A stretch of DNA of 64,000 bases from Sphingomonas sp. (GTDB taxonomy: Bacteria > Pseudomonadota > Alphaproteobacteria > Sphingomonadales > Sphingomonadaceae), in NCBI GenBank assembly GCA_017418975.1, contig JAFOMG010000019.1, positions 1 to 64,000 on the forward strand, in the 5' to 3' direction. How positions within the stretch are numbered: position 1 is the stretch's first letter; each line of letters starts with the position of its first letter. Of this stretch, positions 34,350-42,705 are shown piece by piece. The translations under genes and the position numbers were made by a program. The notes under the pieces are model-generated. The model did not search any database and was not told the DNA's origin. It worked only from the letters and a program-made list of their open reading frames with translations.

Positions 34350-35063
34350 ATGGGTGGCGTGATCGGCGCGATAAGCGGAAAGTTCGTGATCGCGGCGGCG
34401 GGGCTGCTGGTCTCCGCTTCGATCGAGGGACACAGGCTGCGGGCCGGCATCGACCCGGCTTCCGAAACCTCGGTCGTGAGCCCGGGCGCCGCGGACCAGG
34501 TCGACAAGGGCCGGCGCCCGCATGGCCCCGGCGGCGTGCTGCAGCGCGGCCGCCCGATGACGATCGCCCTGTCGGGCGGCACCTTTCCCGTCGATGCCCT
34601 TGCCGTCGCGTCCTCGCCGCTGGAGCCCGGCATCGATTTCCGCATCGGCCGGGATATTTTCGAGAACCATGTCTTCGACCTGGATTTCCCGAGCCGCCGG
34701 ATCCGGATGGTGCTGCCTGCCGAATATGGCCGCGCGACCCGCTGGCTGATCCCGGTCGATCTCTCACCCGGCCCGGACGGAAGCTGGACCTTCCCGGCCA
34801 GCATCGGCGGCAAGCCGGTTTCGGCGGCGCTGCGACTGTCCGATCCGCGCGGCGCCAGGGCGAGCCCCTCGCTATCGCCGGGCGGCGCGCAGCTTGCGAT
34901 CGGCATGGGCACGACGACCCTCTCGGTCTCCGACATCGTGCGCACGGCCGCGCCCGATGCGGGGCCCATGGTCACCCTTGGCATCGGCGCCTTTGCGGGC
35001 CGTCACATCGTTCTCGACCTGCCGCACCGGCTGTTGTGGATCGATCCGCGTATCCGGGATTGA
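34350..35063 (+). CDS. Retropepsin-like protein with degenerate active site
   Basis: A 237-residue protein with a weak signal-anchor (KFVIAAAGLLVSAS) and two halves reminiscent of retroviral-type aspartic protease folds in bacterial proteins: AGIDPASETSVVS, then GIDFRIGRDIFENHVFDLDFPSRRIRMVLP, and a final MVTLGIGAFAGRHIVLDLPHRLLWID. The usual D-T/S-G triad is replaced by D-P-A, so proteolysis is doubtful. A perfect AGGAGG site eight bases upstream supports the ATG. It lies 12 bases after the outer-membrane factor and is probably the last gene of the efflux operon. Its role there is unknown. Confidence 0.6.
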   Translation: MGGVIGAISGKFVIAAAGLLVSASIEGHRLRAGIDPASETSVVSPGAADQVDKGRRPHGPGGVLQRGRPMTIALSGGTFPVDALAVASSPLEPGIDFRIGRDIFENHVFDLDFPSRRIRMVLPAEYGRATRWLIPVDLSPGPDGSWTFPASIGGKPVSAALRLSDPRGARASPSLSPGGAQLAIGMGTTTLSVSDIVRTAAPDAGPMVTLGIGAFAGRHIVLDLPHRLLWIDPRIRD

Positions 35064-35092
35064 GCGTCAGCCCATGGGACCGCCGCTTCGGC

Positions 35093-35470
35093 TCAGAGGC
35101 AGCGGGGATCCCGGACAGGCGCGTCGCCGCCCCGGGTGAGCCAGCGGCCGTCGGGCGCCTGGTACTTCTCGCCCGGCGCGGTGCGGGCGATCAGGTTGCA
35201 GCCGGTGACGAACGCCATCTGCTCCACCGTCGAGCTCGCCGCCGCCTGCTGCGTATATTGGCGCTTCCGCTGGATGTTGATGTTGTTCACCATCGCCTGG
35301 AGCTCGGCCGTCGGGCTGCCGACGATGCCGAGATAGCCGTCGGGCTGCTCGCCGACGAGCCCGGCCTGGCGGGCTGCCTGATAGGCGGGGTCCCGCTGCG
35401 CGGAGGCAGGCGCGACCATGGCCGCCGCGAGCGCCGCCGCCAGGCCGAAAGTGGAAAGCAAGTTGCGCAT
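35093..35470 (-). CDS. ydbL: YdbL family periplasmic protein (DUF1318)
   Basis: A 125-residue exported protein with a signal peptide (cleavage near APASAQ). The DUF1318 core is clear: AYQAARQAGLVGEQPDGYLGIVGSPTAELQAMVNNINIQRKRQYTQQAAASSTVEQMAFVTGCNLI. In E. coli YdbL assists the YdbH-YnbE bridge across the periplasm. The ATG at 35470 overlaps the stop of ynbE (ATGA), and it is the last gene of the ydbH-ynbE-ydbL operon. Confidence 0.9.
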   Translation of the reverse strand: MRNLLSTFGLAAALAAAMVAPASAQRDPAYQAARQAGLVGEQPDGYLGIVGSPTAELQAMVNNINIQRKRQYTQQAAASSTVEQMAFVTGCNLIARTAPGEKYQAPDGRWLTRGGDAPVRDPRCL

Positions 35471-35694
35471 CAGAATATCCCCGGATTGTCCTGAATGATG
35501 GCCTTCGCCTTGTTGTCGAGACGATAGACCACTTCCTGGGTGATCGAAATGTTGAGGTTGATGACGATCGGCTTGTCGGGCGCGGTCACGTTCACGCAGC
35601 CGCCGGCGAGCGCCACCGGTGCCGCGCCGAGATAGCCGAGCCAGTGCGGCAACACCTGTGTCACGCTTCGAAGCTGCATATTCTTGCCTTTCAT
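35470..35694 (-). CDS. ynbE: YnbE family lipoprotein
   Basis: A 74-residue small lipoprotein. The hydrophobic stretch APVALAGGCVNVT contains the lipidation cysteine in a slightly unusual lipobox (AGGC). The mature part is the typical YnbE tail DKPIVINLNISITQEVVYRLDNKAK...NPGIF. In E. coli YnbE stacks beta-strands on YdbH to complete a lipid-conducting bridge to the outer membrane. It overlaps ydbH and ydbL by four bases on each side, so all three are translationally coupled. Confidence 0.88.
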   Translation of the reverse strand: MKGKNMQLRSVTQVLPHWLGYLGAAPVALAGGCVNVTAPDKPIVINLNISITQEVVYRLDNKAKAIIQDNPGIF

Positions 35695-38600
35695 GGGACA
35701 GGGGCGCTTTCTCGGGGCTGAACGGCGGGCCTGGCGCCCTCCTGTGCACGATTCTGCTCCTCGATCAATGACCGCAGGTTGCGCTCGATGAGGCGCCGGG
35801 GATCGTACCAGGACTGGACGGAGTCCAGCAGCTGGCGGAAGGGCGCGCTGATCCGCACGTTGAACACGAAGGGCAGCCGCGCCAGCCGGCGGATCAGGAA
35901 ATTCGATCTGGTGCCCTGGCCCTGGCTCACGCCCGAAAAGCCGATGTCCGTGATCATCTCCCCGGCCAGCGGGCCGTTCATCCGGATGGTGAGGTTCTTG
36001 TAGTTCAGCGATTTCAGCGCCTGGAACGCCATGTTGCCCCAGAAGCCGACATCCTGCCGCGAGACCTCACCGACATAGGCGATGTGCCCGCCGGTCCGGG
36101 CGTGGAGCTCGCCGCCTTCGATCCGGCCGCCCTTCGCGTCGAAGATCATCGGCAGCGTGCCGTCGAACGTGCCGGTGGCATCCAGATTGTCGAAGGCCAT
36201 TTCCTTCAGGAACAGCGCCGCGTCGGCACCCTTCACATGGAAGGTCAGCCGCCGCTCGCCCGCCACGTCGAAATCGAGGACGGTGGGGTCCAGGACGAGC
36301 TCGCCGCCCGCAAAGGGCCAGCGCGCGCCCTCCACCCGCACGCGGCGGCTGTCGAGCAGCTGGTAGCGCAGCACGCCGCCGCGCACCGGAACGCCGGGAT
36401 TGATCTCGGCGACATTGGCCGCCTGCCCCGGCGCGCTGCGCAGGTTGAGCAGGTCGGTGAAGTCGAGCTGCGTCGTGAGGCCCTGCACCGGGCCGAAGGC
36501 CGCGGCCAGATCGACATTGGTTGCCGTGAAATGGCCGGTGCTGGCGACCGTGTCGCCCGACCAGCCGAACCGCCCGGTGCCGGCGATCAGCCCGTTCACA
36601 TCGGCGATCACGCCAAAGGTGAGCGGCGTGAGATCCCTGGGCTGAAGGCCGTCGACATGGAAGCGGATGCCGGGCACGTCGAGCAGCGCCTGCCCTTCCC
36701 CGCGGGCCAGGTCATGCGTGATCTTCACCGTTGCCACGGGCAACTGGCGCTTGGGGCTGACCAGCCCGGCCTGCGCATCGATCTTGCCGCCGCTCAGGCG
36801 CAAGGTCGCGTCCGGAGCCGCCAGCGGCTCGAAACGCGGCGTGGCCTCCGCATCGGCAAGGGTGAAGCCGCCCCGCAGCAAGAGGTCGCCACCTTCGACC
36901 CGCCAGCTGCCCTTGCCCTCCGAGAGCTGCAGCGGCACCGCGCCGATCTGGCCGCCAAGCGCGTCGAAATCCCCGCTCAGGCCCGAGCGGAAGCCGCCGC
37001 GCAGCTGGCCGATATCGAGACGCGTCGGTCGATCGCCCCCCAGGCGCGCCGCGGCCTTGGTGACGGTGAAACGGCTGGTGGCCAGGTCGAGCTGCGCAGC
37101 TTCCGCCGCAAGGCGCAGGGCGCCGTCCCCCATCCTGCCCTTCAGCTCCGGCTGCGCGACTCGAATGCCGCCGGCGAGCCCATCCGGCCCCCATCGGACC
37201 ATTGCCGGCCCGAGCGGGCACAGCTGGAGGCGATTGCCGTCCAGGACGGCGCCGGCCGCGGAGACGCGCGAGAAGCCGACCGGGCCGCACCCCGGGTTCA
37301 CCGCGAGCATCCGCGCGTCCCAGCGCACGAGGAGCGGCATCGACAGCCCGTCGACGCGCCCGCCGCTTACCGGCCCCGACAGGATCATCGCGGTCCGCAT
37401 TTCGCCGGCCGTGCCGCGCATGCTGAAATCGAGGCTGGAGAGTTCCAGCCGGGCGCCGCCGGCCGCATAGGGCCGGACGAACCCGGTGCCGCGCAGTTCC
37501 GGGCTTCCCGGCCGGCGCGACAGCCGCACGATCGCATCCGGCAGCCCGCCGCCGCCAATCGACAGCTGCCCCGCGAGATCGATCCCGCCATCGCGCAGAT
37601 CGAGCCCAAGGCCCGTGCCCTGGCCGAAATGCAATCGTGCGCCCGAGCGCGCGGCGAGGTCCAGGCGCAGCAAGCGCAGCGCTCTCCGATCGGCGCCCAT
37701 CGCGAGCTCGAGCGCCGCGGTGCCACCGAAGCCGCGGCCGGCCGCACCCATTGCTCGTGCGAGCTGCCGGACCAGGGGCGCGACCGGCGAACCCTGTCCG
37801 GCATCTTCATAGCCCGCGGCCCGGCCGAGCAGGACGGGCGGCAGTGCCGCTCCCTCCAGAGCGACCTCGCCCTGAAACCCCATGGTTTCGCCGAAGGTGT
37901 AGCGGCCGGTCATCGCCGCCGAGCCCGCGCTGATTTCGCTGGCGGCAAGCGCCCCGGAACGGAGCGCGACACTGCCCTCCGTCCGCGCCCGACCCCCATC
38001 GAAATCGATGCGGCCGCGCAGGCGGTTCAACCGGCCGAGGGACGAGCCCATGGCTTCCAGGCCCAGGTCAGCGCTGCCCTTCCAGCGCGCCAGCGATGCT
38101 TCCAGCGCGGCCCGCACATCGATGCGGAGCTGCGTCGCGCGCGTGTCCGCACAAGCGACCCGCGCCGCCTGGGCCGGGCCGTCGAGGCGCGGCGCCCCGT
38201 GCCGGATGCGCAGCTGCATGCTGGCCGCAACGCCGTCCAGGGCGCAGTCCGCGATGCGCAGGCGCGTGGAGTCGGCGCGCAGCGTGCCGGCAAAGCCATC
38301 GGCCAGCATCCCCTTGCCGCTCAGGCCGAGCACGACCAGCCCGCCGCCACTGTCGAGCCGGAGCTGCGCATCGGCGACATCCACGATCAGGCGGGGCAGC
38401 GCGAACGGCTTGCCGGAGGGCGGCGGCAGCAGCCGGTCCAGCGATCCCAGCGACAGCGCGCCGTTCACGATCCGGCCCTTGGCCCGGACCTTGCCGGCCT
38501 TTGCCACCAGCACCTCCGCGCGCCAGGGATAGAGCGAGGTACGCAGCTCGATCCAGTCCGCGACGAGGTCCGGGTCGCGCGGATCGCCGATCGACACGTT

Positions 38601-38888
38601 GACCAGCCGTTGCCGCCAGGGCGACAGCTGCTCGATCTCATAGCGGGCCGGGACCCCGCGCCTGGCCAGCTCGCGATCGACGAAGCCGCGCGCGATCGTG
38701 CGGCGTTGCAGCCAGGCCGCCACCCCGACCATGACCAGGAGGACCAGCAGGCCGATGGCGACGCGGCCCCAGCGCCACGCCGCGCGCGGCGCGATCGCTC
38801 GCGCCTTTCCCGCGCCCGCCTCTTCGTCACCAGGATCCACGCCCGCTCCAGCCAACAAGCGCCCAACCGGTCGCGGCGCCGCTATCAC
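35691..38888 (-). CDS. ydbH: YdbH-type AsmA-like envelope protein
   Basis: A 1065-residue protein of the AsmA/TamB-like superfamily, YdbH branch. A single N-terminal membrane segment lies at about residues 42-60 (VAIGLLVLLVMVGVAAWL), followed by a very long beta-rich periplasmic part. Conserved stretches include GRFGWSGDTVASTGHFTATNVDLAAAFGPVQGLTTQLDFTDLL and IAYVGEVSRQDVGFWGNMAFQALKSLNYKNLTIRMNGPLAGEMITDIGFSGVSQG. YdbH contributes to phospholipid transport between membranes. The GTG start at 38888 is uncertain; a second GTG at codon 17 is also possible. The gene lies downstream of the siderophore receptor after 58 bases. Confidence 0.88.
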   Translation of the reverse strand: MIAAPRPVGRLLAGAGVDPGDEEAGAGKARAIAPRAAWRWGRVAIGLLVLLVMVGVAAWLQRRTIARGFVDRELARRGVPARYEIEQLSPWRQRLVNVSIGDPRDPDLVADWIELRTSLYPWRAEVLVAKAGKVRAKGRIVNGALSLGSLDRLLPPPSGKPFALPRLIVDVADAQLRLDSGGGLVVLGLSGKGMLADGFAGTLRADSTRLRIADCALDGVAASMQLRIRHGAPRLDGPAQAARVACADTRATQLRIDVRAALEASLARWKGSADLGLEAMGSSLGRLNRLRGRIDFDGGRARTEGSVALRSGALAASEISAGSAAMTGRYTFGETMGFQGEVALEGAALPPVLLGRAAGYEDAGQGSPVAPLVRQLARAMGAAGRGFGGTAALELAMGADRRALRLLRLDLAARSGARLHFGQGTGLGLDLRDGGIDLAGQLSIGGGGLPDAIVRLSRRPGSPELRGTGFVRPYAAGGARLELSSLDFSMRGTAGEMRTAMILSGPVSGGRVDGLSMPLLVRWDARMLAVNPGCGPVGFSRVSAAGAVLDGNRLQLCPLGPAMVRWGPDGLAGGIRVAQPELKGRMGDGALRLAAEAAQLDLATSRFTVTKAAARLGGDRPTRLDIGQLRGGFRSGLSGDFDALGGQIGAVPLQLSEGKGSWRVEGGDLLLRGGFTLADAEATPRFEPLAAPDATLRLSGGKIDAQAGLVSPKRQLPVATVKITHDLARGEGQALLDVPGIRFHVDGLQPRDLTPLTFGVIADVNGLIAGTGRFGWSGDTVASTGHFTATNVDLAAAFGPVQGLTTQLDFTDLLNLRSAPGQAANVAEINPGVPVRGGVLRYQLLDSRRVRVEGARWPFAGGELVLDPTVLDFDVAGERRLTFHVKGADAALFLKEMAFDNLDATGTFDGTLPMIFDAKGGRIEGGELHARTGGHIAYVGEVSRQDVGFWGNMAFQALKSLNYKNLTIRMNGPLAGEMITDIGFSGVSQGQGTRSNFLIRRLARLPFVFNVRISAPFRQLLDSVQSWYDPRRLIERNLRSLIEEQNRAQEGARPAVQPRESAPVP

Positions 38889-38946
38889 CTAGAGTATTTT
38901 CATCCCCCAAAGGTTCCGTCAAAGGCAAGCGGCGGTGGACGGCGCG

Positions 38947-41097
38947 TCAGAAATTATATCTGAGCGTCGCCCGCGCGTTTCGCGGCTCGCCATAGACGAA
39001 GCCGGGGAACCAGCTGTTGCCGCTGTAGAAGGTCCGGTCGAACAGATTGTCGACATTGAGCTGGAGCGACAGCTGCCGGGTCAGCTCGTAGCGCGCCATC
39101 AGGTTGACGATGGCATAGGCAGGCTGGCCGATCGGCTCGACGATGCCCGTGCCGGGATTCTGCGCGGTGACCGGCGGCCGGCTCTCCCATTTCAGCGCCC
39201 CGCCCAGGCTCAGCCCGTCCAGCGCGTCGGCAAAGGCGTATTTGGTCGCCAGGTTGAACGCCCGGCGCGGCTGATGGGCGAGCACGTCGACGCCCTGGGC
39301 ATCCTTCGCGCTATAGTCGCTCCAGCCCAGGCTGAGATCCCATTGCCGCGTCACCTTGCCGACGATCTCGATCTCATAGCCCTTGGCGACCGTTCCCGTC
39401 GCCCCGCGATAGGCCGGGTTGGAGGTGCCGGGCACGAACTGCCCCGGATCGGGCACGGCGAGATTGTCCTGCTCGATGCGGTACACGGCGGCGGTCGCCA
39501 GCAGCTTGCCGCCCAGCAGCAGCGCCTTCAGGCCGGCCTCGTAATTCTTGCCTTCGAGGGGATTGAGCAGGCGCCCGTTGCGGTCGCGGACATTGCCCTG
39601 CGGCTTGAAGATCTTGGTGTAGCTCGCATAGGCGGACAGGTTGCTGGTGATGTCGAGCACCAGGCCCGCATAGGGAGTGAGCACACCCTTGTAGGTCAGC
39701 CGATAGGCCGGACTCGTCCCCGCCGCCTCCTCGTTGCGCCGGAAATAGCTCAGCCGCCCGCCGCCGATGAGCTTGAGCGGCCCGAACAGGGCGATCCGCG
39801 TCGTGGCGAAGAGCGCCGCCTGGGTGGTGGAGCCCCGGCTGGAGACGTAGCGCGGCCCCCAGGCCGGCTGGGCGAGCGTCCCGTCCCAATGGTTGAAATC
39901 GGCGATGGGATCCATCGCGATCGGATCGCGGTTGGACCATCCGTCGGTGAGGCGGTTCACCATGGCGCCGACGGCCAGGTCATGCTCGCCGCCCAGCAGC
40001 GAGAACGGGCCGCTGGCCTGGATGCTGCCGTTCCACTGCTCGGGATCGGCCTTGAACCAATAGGCCGAGGTCGCCATGCCGGCGCCGGTCACCCGGTCGG
40101 GCATGCCGTCGAGCCAGAGCAGCCGCGATTCCTCCAGCCCCTTGTGATAGCCGAGATCGCCGCGAATGCTCCATTTGCCGCCCAGATCATGCGTGAGCGT
40201 GGCGAAACCCGAGATCTCGGTGGTGTTCCAAAAGCCCCAGTCGGTGCCGGTGGTCTTGGAGCGCGGCCAGCGGGTCCGCGTGCCGTCGGTATACCAATAG
40301 GGCAGCTGCGCCCACATCACCCCGTCGCGATCGTCGCGCTGATAGCTGCCGCCGATCGACAGCTTGGTGCGCGGGCCGAGATCGGCGTCGACCACGCCGT
40401 AGAGGACGAGGCCCTTCTTCTCCTCGCGATCGACGAAACCGTCCTGCCGATAGGCCTGGGCGACGGCGCGCACGCGCACCGCCCCCGCGGCGTCGAGCGG
40501 CGACTGCACGTCCACGGTCGCGGCGAAACGGTTCCACGACGCGGCCTCCAGGCTGACCTGGCCGGAAAAGGCATCGGCATCGGCATGCTTGCGGATCAGG
40601 TTGACGACCGCCGAGGGATCCCCCGCTCCGTGCATCAGGCCCGCCGCGCCGCGCACCAGGTCCACGCGCTGATAGATCGCGGTGCTCGTCTCGCCGAAGC
40701 CGACATTGCCATTGGCGAAGGGCGCGCCGTCGAGCTGGAAATTCTGGACCTCGAAGCCCCGCGCGGAGATCGCGCTGCGGCCGCGATCGATGTCCTTCTT
40801 GGAAATGCCGACGGCGAAATCGAGCGCGTCGTTGATCGAGATCAGCGCCTGGTCGTCGATCTGCTGCCGAGTGATGACGCTGATCGTCTGCGGCGTCTCG
40901 ATCGGCGTGAGATGCAGGCCGGTGGCGGTGGTCGGCTGGTCGCTCCGGCCATAGCCCGTGACGACGATGCCCTCGCTCGTCTCCACCTCCGCCCCCGCCG
41001 CCGCGCCCGGCTGCGATGCCTGCTGCGCGTGAAGCGATGCCGGCACGAGCGTTACGGCAGAGCCGGCCAGCAGCAAATGAAACGAACGGCGCATCAT
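38947..41097 (-). CDS. TonB-dependent siderophore receptor (FhuE-like)
   Basis: A 716-717-residue ferric-siderophore receptor. A signal peptide (LLLAGSAVTLVPASLHAQQ) is followed by EGIVVTGYGRSDQPTTATGL and a plug with PIETPQTISVITRQQIDDQALISINDAL and VDLVRGAAGLMHGAGDPSAVVNLIRKH, which match the FhuE/FoxA/FpvA group. The barrel ends with a C-terminal Phe (RATLRYNF). Two adjacent ATG codons (41097 and 41094) follow a GGGGG site. It is a plausible importer for a hydroxamate or related siderophore. It lies 7 kb from the NRPS cluster; a functional link to that cluster is only a possibility. Confidence 0.88.
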   Translation of the reverse strand: MMRRSFHLLLAGSAVTLVPASLHAQQASQPGAAAGAEVETSEGIVVTGYGRSDQPTTATGLHLTPIETPQTISVITRQQIDDQALISINDALDFAVGISKKDIDRGRSAISARGFEVQNFQLDGAPFANGNVGFGETSTAIYQRVDLVRGAAGLMHGAGDPSAVVNLIRKHADADAFSGQVSLEAASWNRFAATVDVQSPLDAAGAVRVRAVAQAYRQDGFVDREEKKGLVLYGVVDADLGPRTKLSIGGSYQRDDRDGVMWAQLPYWYTDGTRTRWPRSKTTGTDWGFWNTTEISGFATLTHDLGGKWSIRGDLGYHKGLEESRLLWLDGMPDRVTGAGMATSAYWFKADPEQWNGSIQASGPFSLLGGEHDLAVGAMVNRLTDGWSNRDPIAMDPIADFNHWDGTLAQPAWGPRYVSSRGSTTQAALFATTRIALFGPLKLIGGGRLSYFRRNEEAAGTSPAYRLTYKGVLTPYAGLVLDITSNLSAYASYTKIFKPQGNVRDRNGRLLNPLEGKNYEAGLKALLLGGKLLATAAVYRIEQDNLAVPDPGQFVPGTSNPAYRGATGTVAKGYEIEIVGKVTRQWDLSLGWSDYSAKDAQGVDVLAHQPRRAFNLATKYAFADALDGLSLGGALKWESRPPVTAQNPGTGIVEPIGQPAYAIVNLMARYELTRQLSLQLNVDNLFDRTFYSGNSWFPGFVYGEPRNARATLRYNF

Positions 41098-41273
41098 CGT
41101 CCCCCTTTTTGTCTTTCGCCGCGCCTCTCCCTTCCCCCTTCCCGGACGCAGCCGCGATCGCTCCCGCCGGCAGGGAGCCGCCGCCAGGCGGATCGGCCCT
41201 TTCCGGGAGATGGAGCGAGCATGGCCCGTTCGCGAGGACGGAAGCGATGATTCGCGTTCCCGATGCCGCGCCA

Positions 41274-41290
41274 CTAATGCGATTAATTAG
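41274..41290. promoter_or_regulatory. AT-rich dyad upstream of the siderophore receptor
   Basis: CTAAT and ATTAG form an inverted repeat across a 7-base spacer, followed directly by GCAATTGC-type sequence. It lies in the 263-base spacer ahead of the receptor gene and is the only AT-rich patch there. It is a candidate iron-responsive (Fur-type) site, without a good consensus match. Confidence 0.3.
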
Positions 41291-41360
41291 CAATTGCAAA
41301 CCCGCCAGTGCCGAACCGGCGCGACCTTATCCGGAAAGCGTCACCGCGCGCCGGCCCGCC

Positions 41361-42440
41361 TCACGACCACAGGGCCCGCAGCCGGGCCATGAAATCATCG
41401 TCCCAAGTGGGGGAGAAGGCATTGGTGGCAAAGGCGAAACCGCAGGCATCCACCGGGTCGAGCGCGAGATAGGCGAAGCAGCTGCCCGTGGAGCCGGCAT
41501 GCCAGAGCCGCAGCCGCCCGTCCGAGGGCCGCTCGACGCACCAGCCGAGCGCATAGTTCCAGTCGACTCCCGGCTCGGGGTTGCAGCCGACCGGGCGATA
41601 GAGCGTCCCCAGCACCCCCGCCTGCGCCATCGGATCGGCGAGCAGGCGCAGATGCGCCGCGCCATACCGGGCGAGATCGGCGATCCGGCCATGGACGTCG
41701 CCCGATGGACGGACGATGTCCAGATCGTCGACCGCCCGCCTGCCCGGCTTCAGCGCCACCCATTTCTCGCCCCATAGCGCGTGCCGGTGCTCGACCGGCT
41801 GCGTGCCGTCCTGGGGCGGCCGGTCGAACCCCGCGCCGCGCAGGTCGAGCGGATCCAGCACGTGCCGGCGCATCAGGGTGCGATATGCCTCGCCGGTCGC
41901 GGCAACGGCAATCGCCCCGGCAAGGCCATAGCCGAGATTGGAATATCGGAAATCGCCATCCCGCTGTGGCCGCGGCGCGCGCAACGCGTTGCCGAGCAGC
42001 CGCGCGGACGTCCGCCCCGGATTGCCGCCCAGGAGCAGATATCGCACCAGACCCGGCCGCGACGGATCGGCGGGCAGACCCGCACGGTGCGCGAGCAGAT
42101 CCAGCAGGGTCACGTCCTGGAGCGCGCTGGCCCGCGCATCGGGCATCGCGGCCAGCCCCTCGCCCACGGTCATGTCCCAGCGCAGCACGCCCGCCTCGAC
42201 CAGGCGCGCGATCATCAGGCTGGTCATGGATTTGCCGATCGAGCCATAATGCCACACATCGTCGATCGTCGCGGCCGTCCCGCCGGCCTGGCGAAGGCCG
42301 CACACCGCCGTGACGGCCTCTTCGTGCGCGCCGAAAACGGCGCATGCCGCCGCGGGCAGATCGAAGGCGTCGCGGAACTGCCCCAGCCGCGCCGCTATCG
42401 GATGCGACGATGTCCGGACCGGCTCGGATGACGATGGCAT
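41361..42440 (-). CDS. Beta-lactamase-family serine hydrolase
   Basis: A 359-residue serine hydrolase of the class C beta-lactamase/esterase family. The catalytic S-x-x-K is Ser67-Ile-Gly-Lys70 in WHYGSIGKSMT, the Y-S-N motif is at Tyr166 in RYSNLGYGLAG, and the third box resembles LWHAGSTGSC. No signal peptide is evident, so it may be cytoplasmic. Such proteins are esterases or D-amino-acid amidases/peptidases more often than true lactamases. It is divergent from another serine-hydrolase gene (autotransporter at 42706). The substrate is unknown. Confidence 0.85.
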   Translation of the reverse strand: MPSSSEPVRTSSHPIAARLGQFRDAFDLPAAACAVFGAHEEAVTAVCGLRQAGGTAATIDDVWHYGSIGKSMTSLMIARLVEAGVLRWDMTVGEGLAAMPDARASALQDVTLLDLLAHRAGLPADPSRPGLVRYLLLGGNPGRTSARLLGNALRAPRPQRDGDFRYSNLGYGLAGAIAVAATGEAYRTLMRRHVLDPLDLRGAGFDRPPQDGTQPVEHRHALWGEKWVALKPGRRAVDDLDIVRPSGDVHGRIADLARYGAAHLRLLADPMAQAGVLGTLYRPVGCNPEPGVDWNYALGWCVERPSDGRLRLWHAGSTGSCFAYLALDPVDACGFAFATNAFSPTWDDDFMARLRALWS

Positions 42441-42514
42441 GGCAGCTTTCCTGATCGTGAAGGCGATCGCCGGGGCGACCGCGCGGCGAGTCGCCGCCCG
42501 TCGGATTGATCATC

Positions 42515-42540
42515 CTCCATTGCGTGGAGAATGCGTGGAG
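42515..42540. promoter_or_regulatory. Repeat element in the divergent serine-hydrolase spacer
   Basis: TGCGTGGAG occurs at 42521-42529 and 42532-42540 (11-base period), and CTCCA at 42515 forms a small dyad with the first TGGAG. It sits between two divergent serine-hydrolase genes and may be an operator controlling one or both. Confidence 0.4.
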
Positions 42541-42705
42541 CATCTGCGAAGCCGATGCGAAGGCGCGGCCGCGCGTCGCCCTTCCCTTCTTCGCCAGCCC
42601 CCATGCCCGCGCGGGACTTCGCCTGCACGGAGTCTCCACATCCCCTAGCCGCCGCCTGCACGATCCTCCGCCACCGGCCCGCCACGATCTCATGGAGAAG
42701 CGGCG

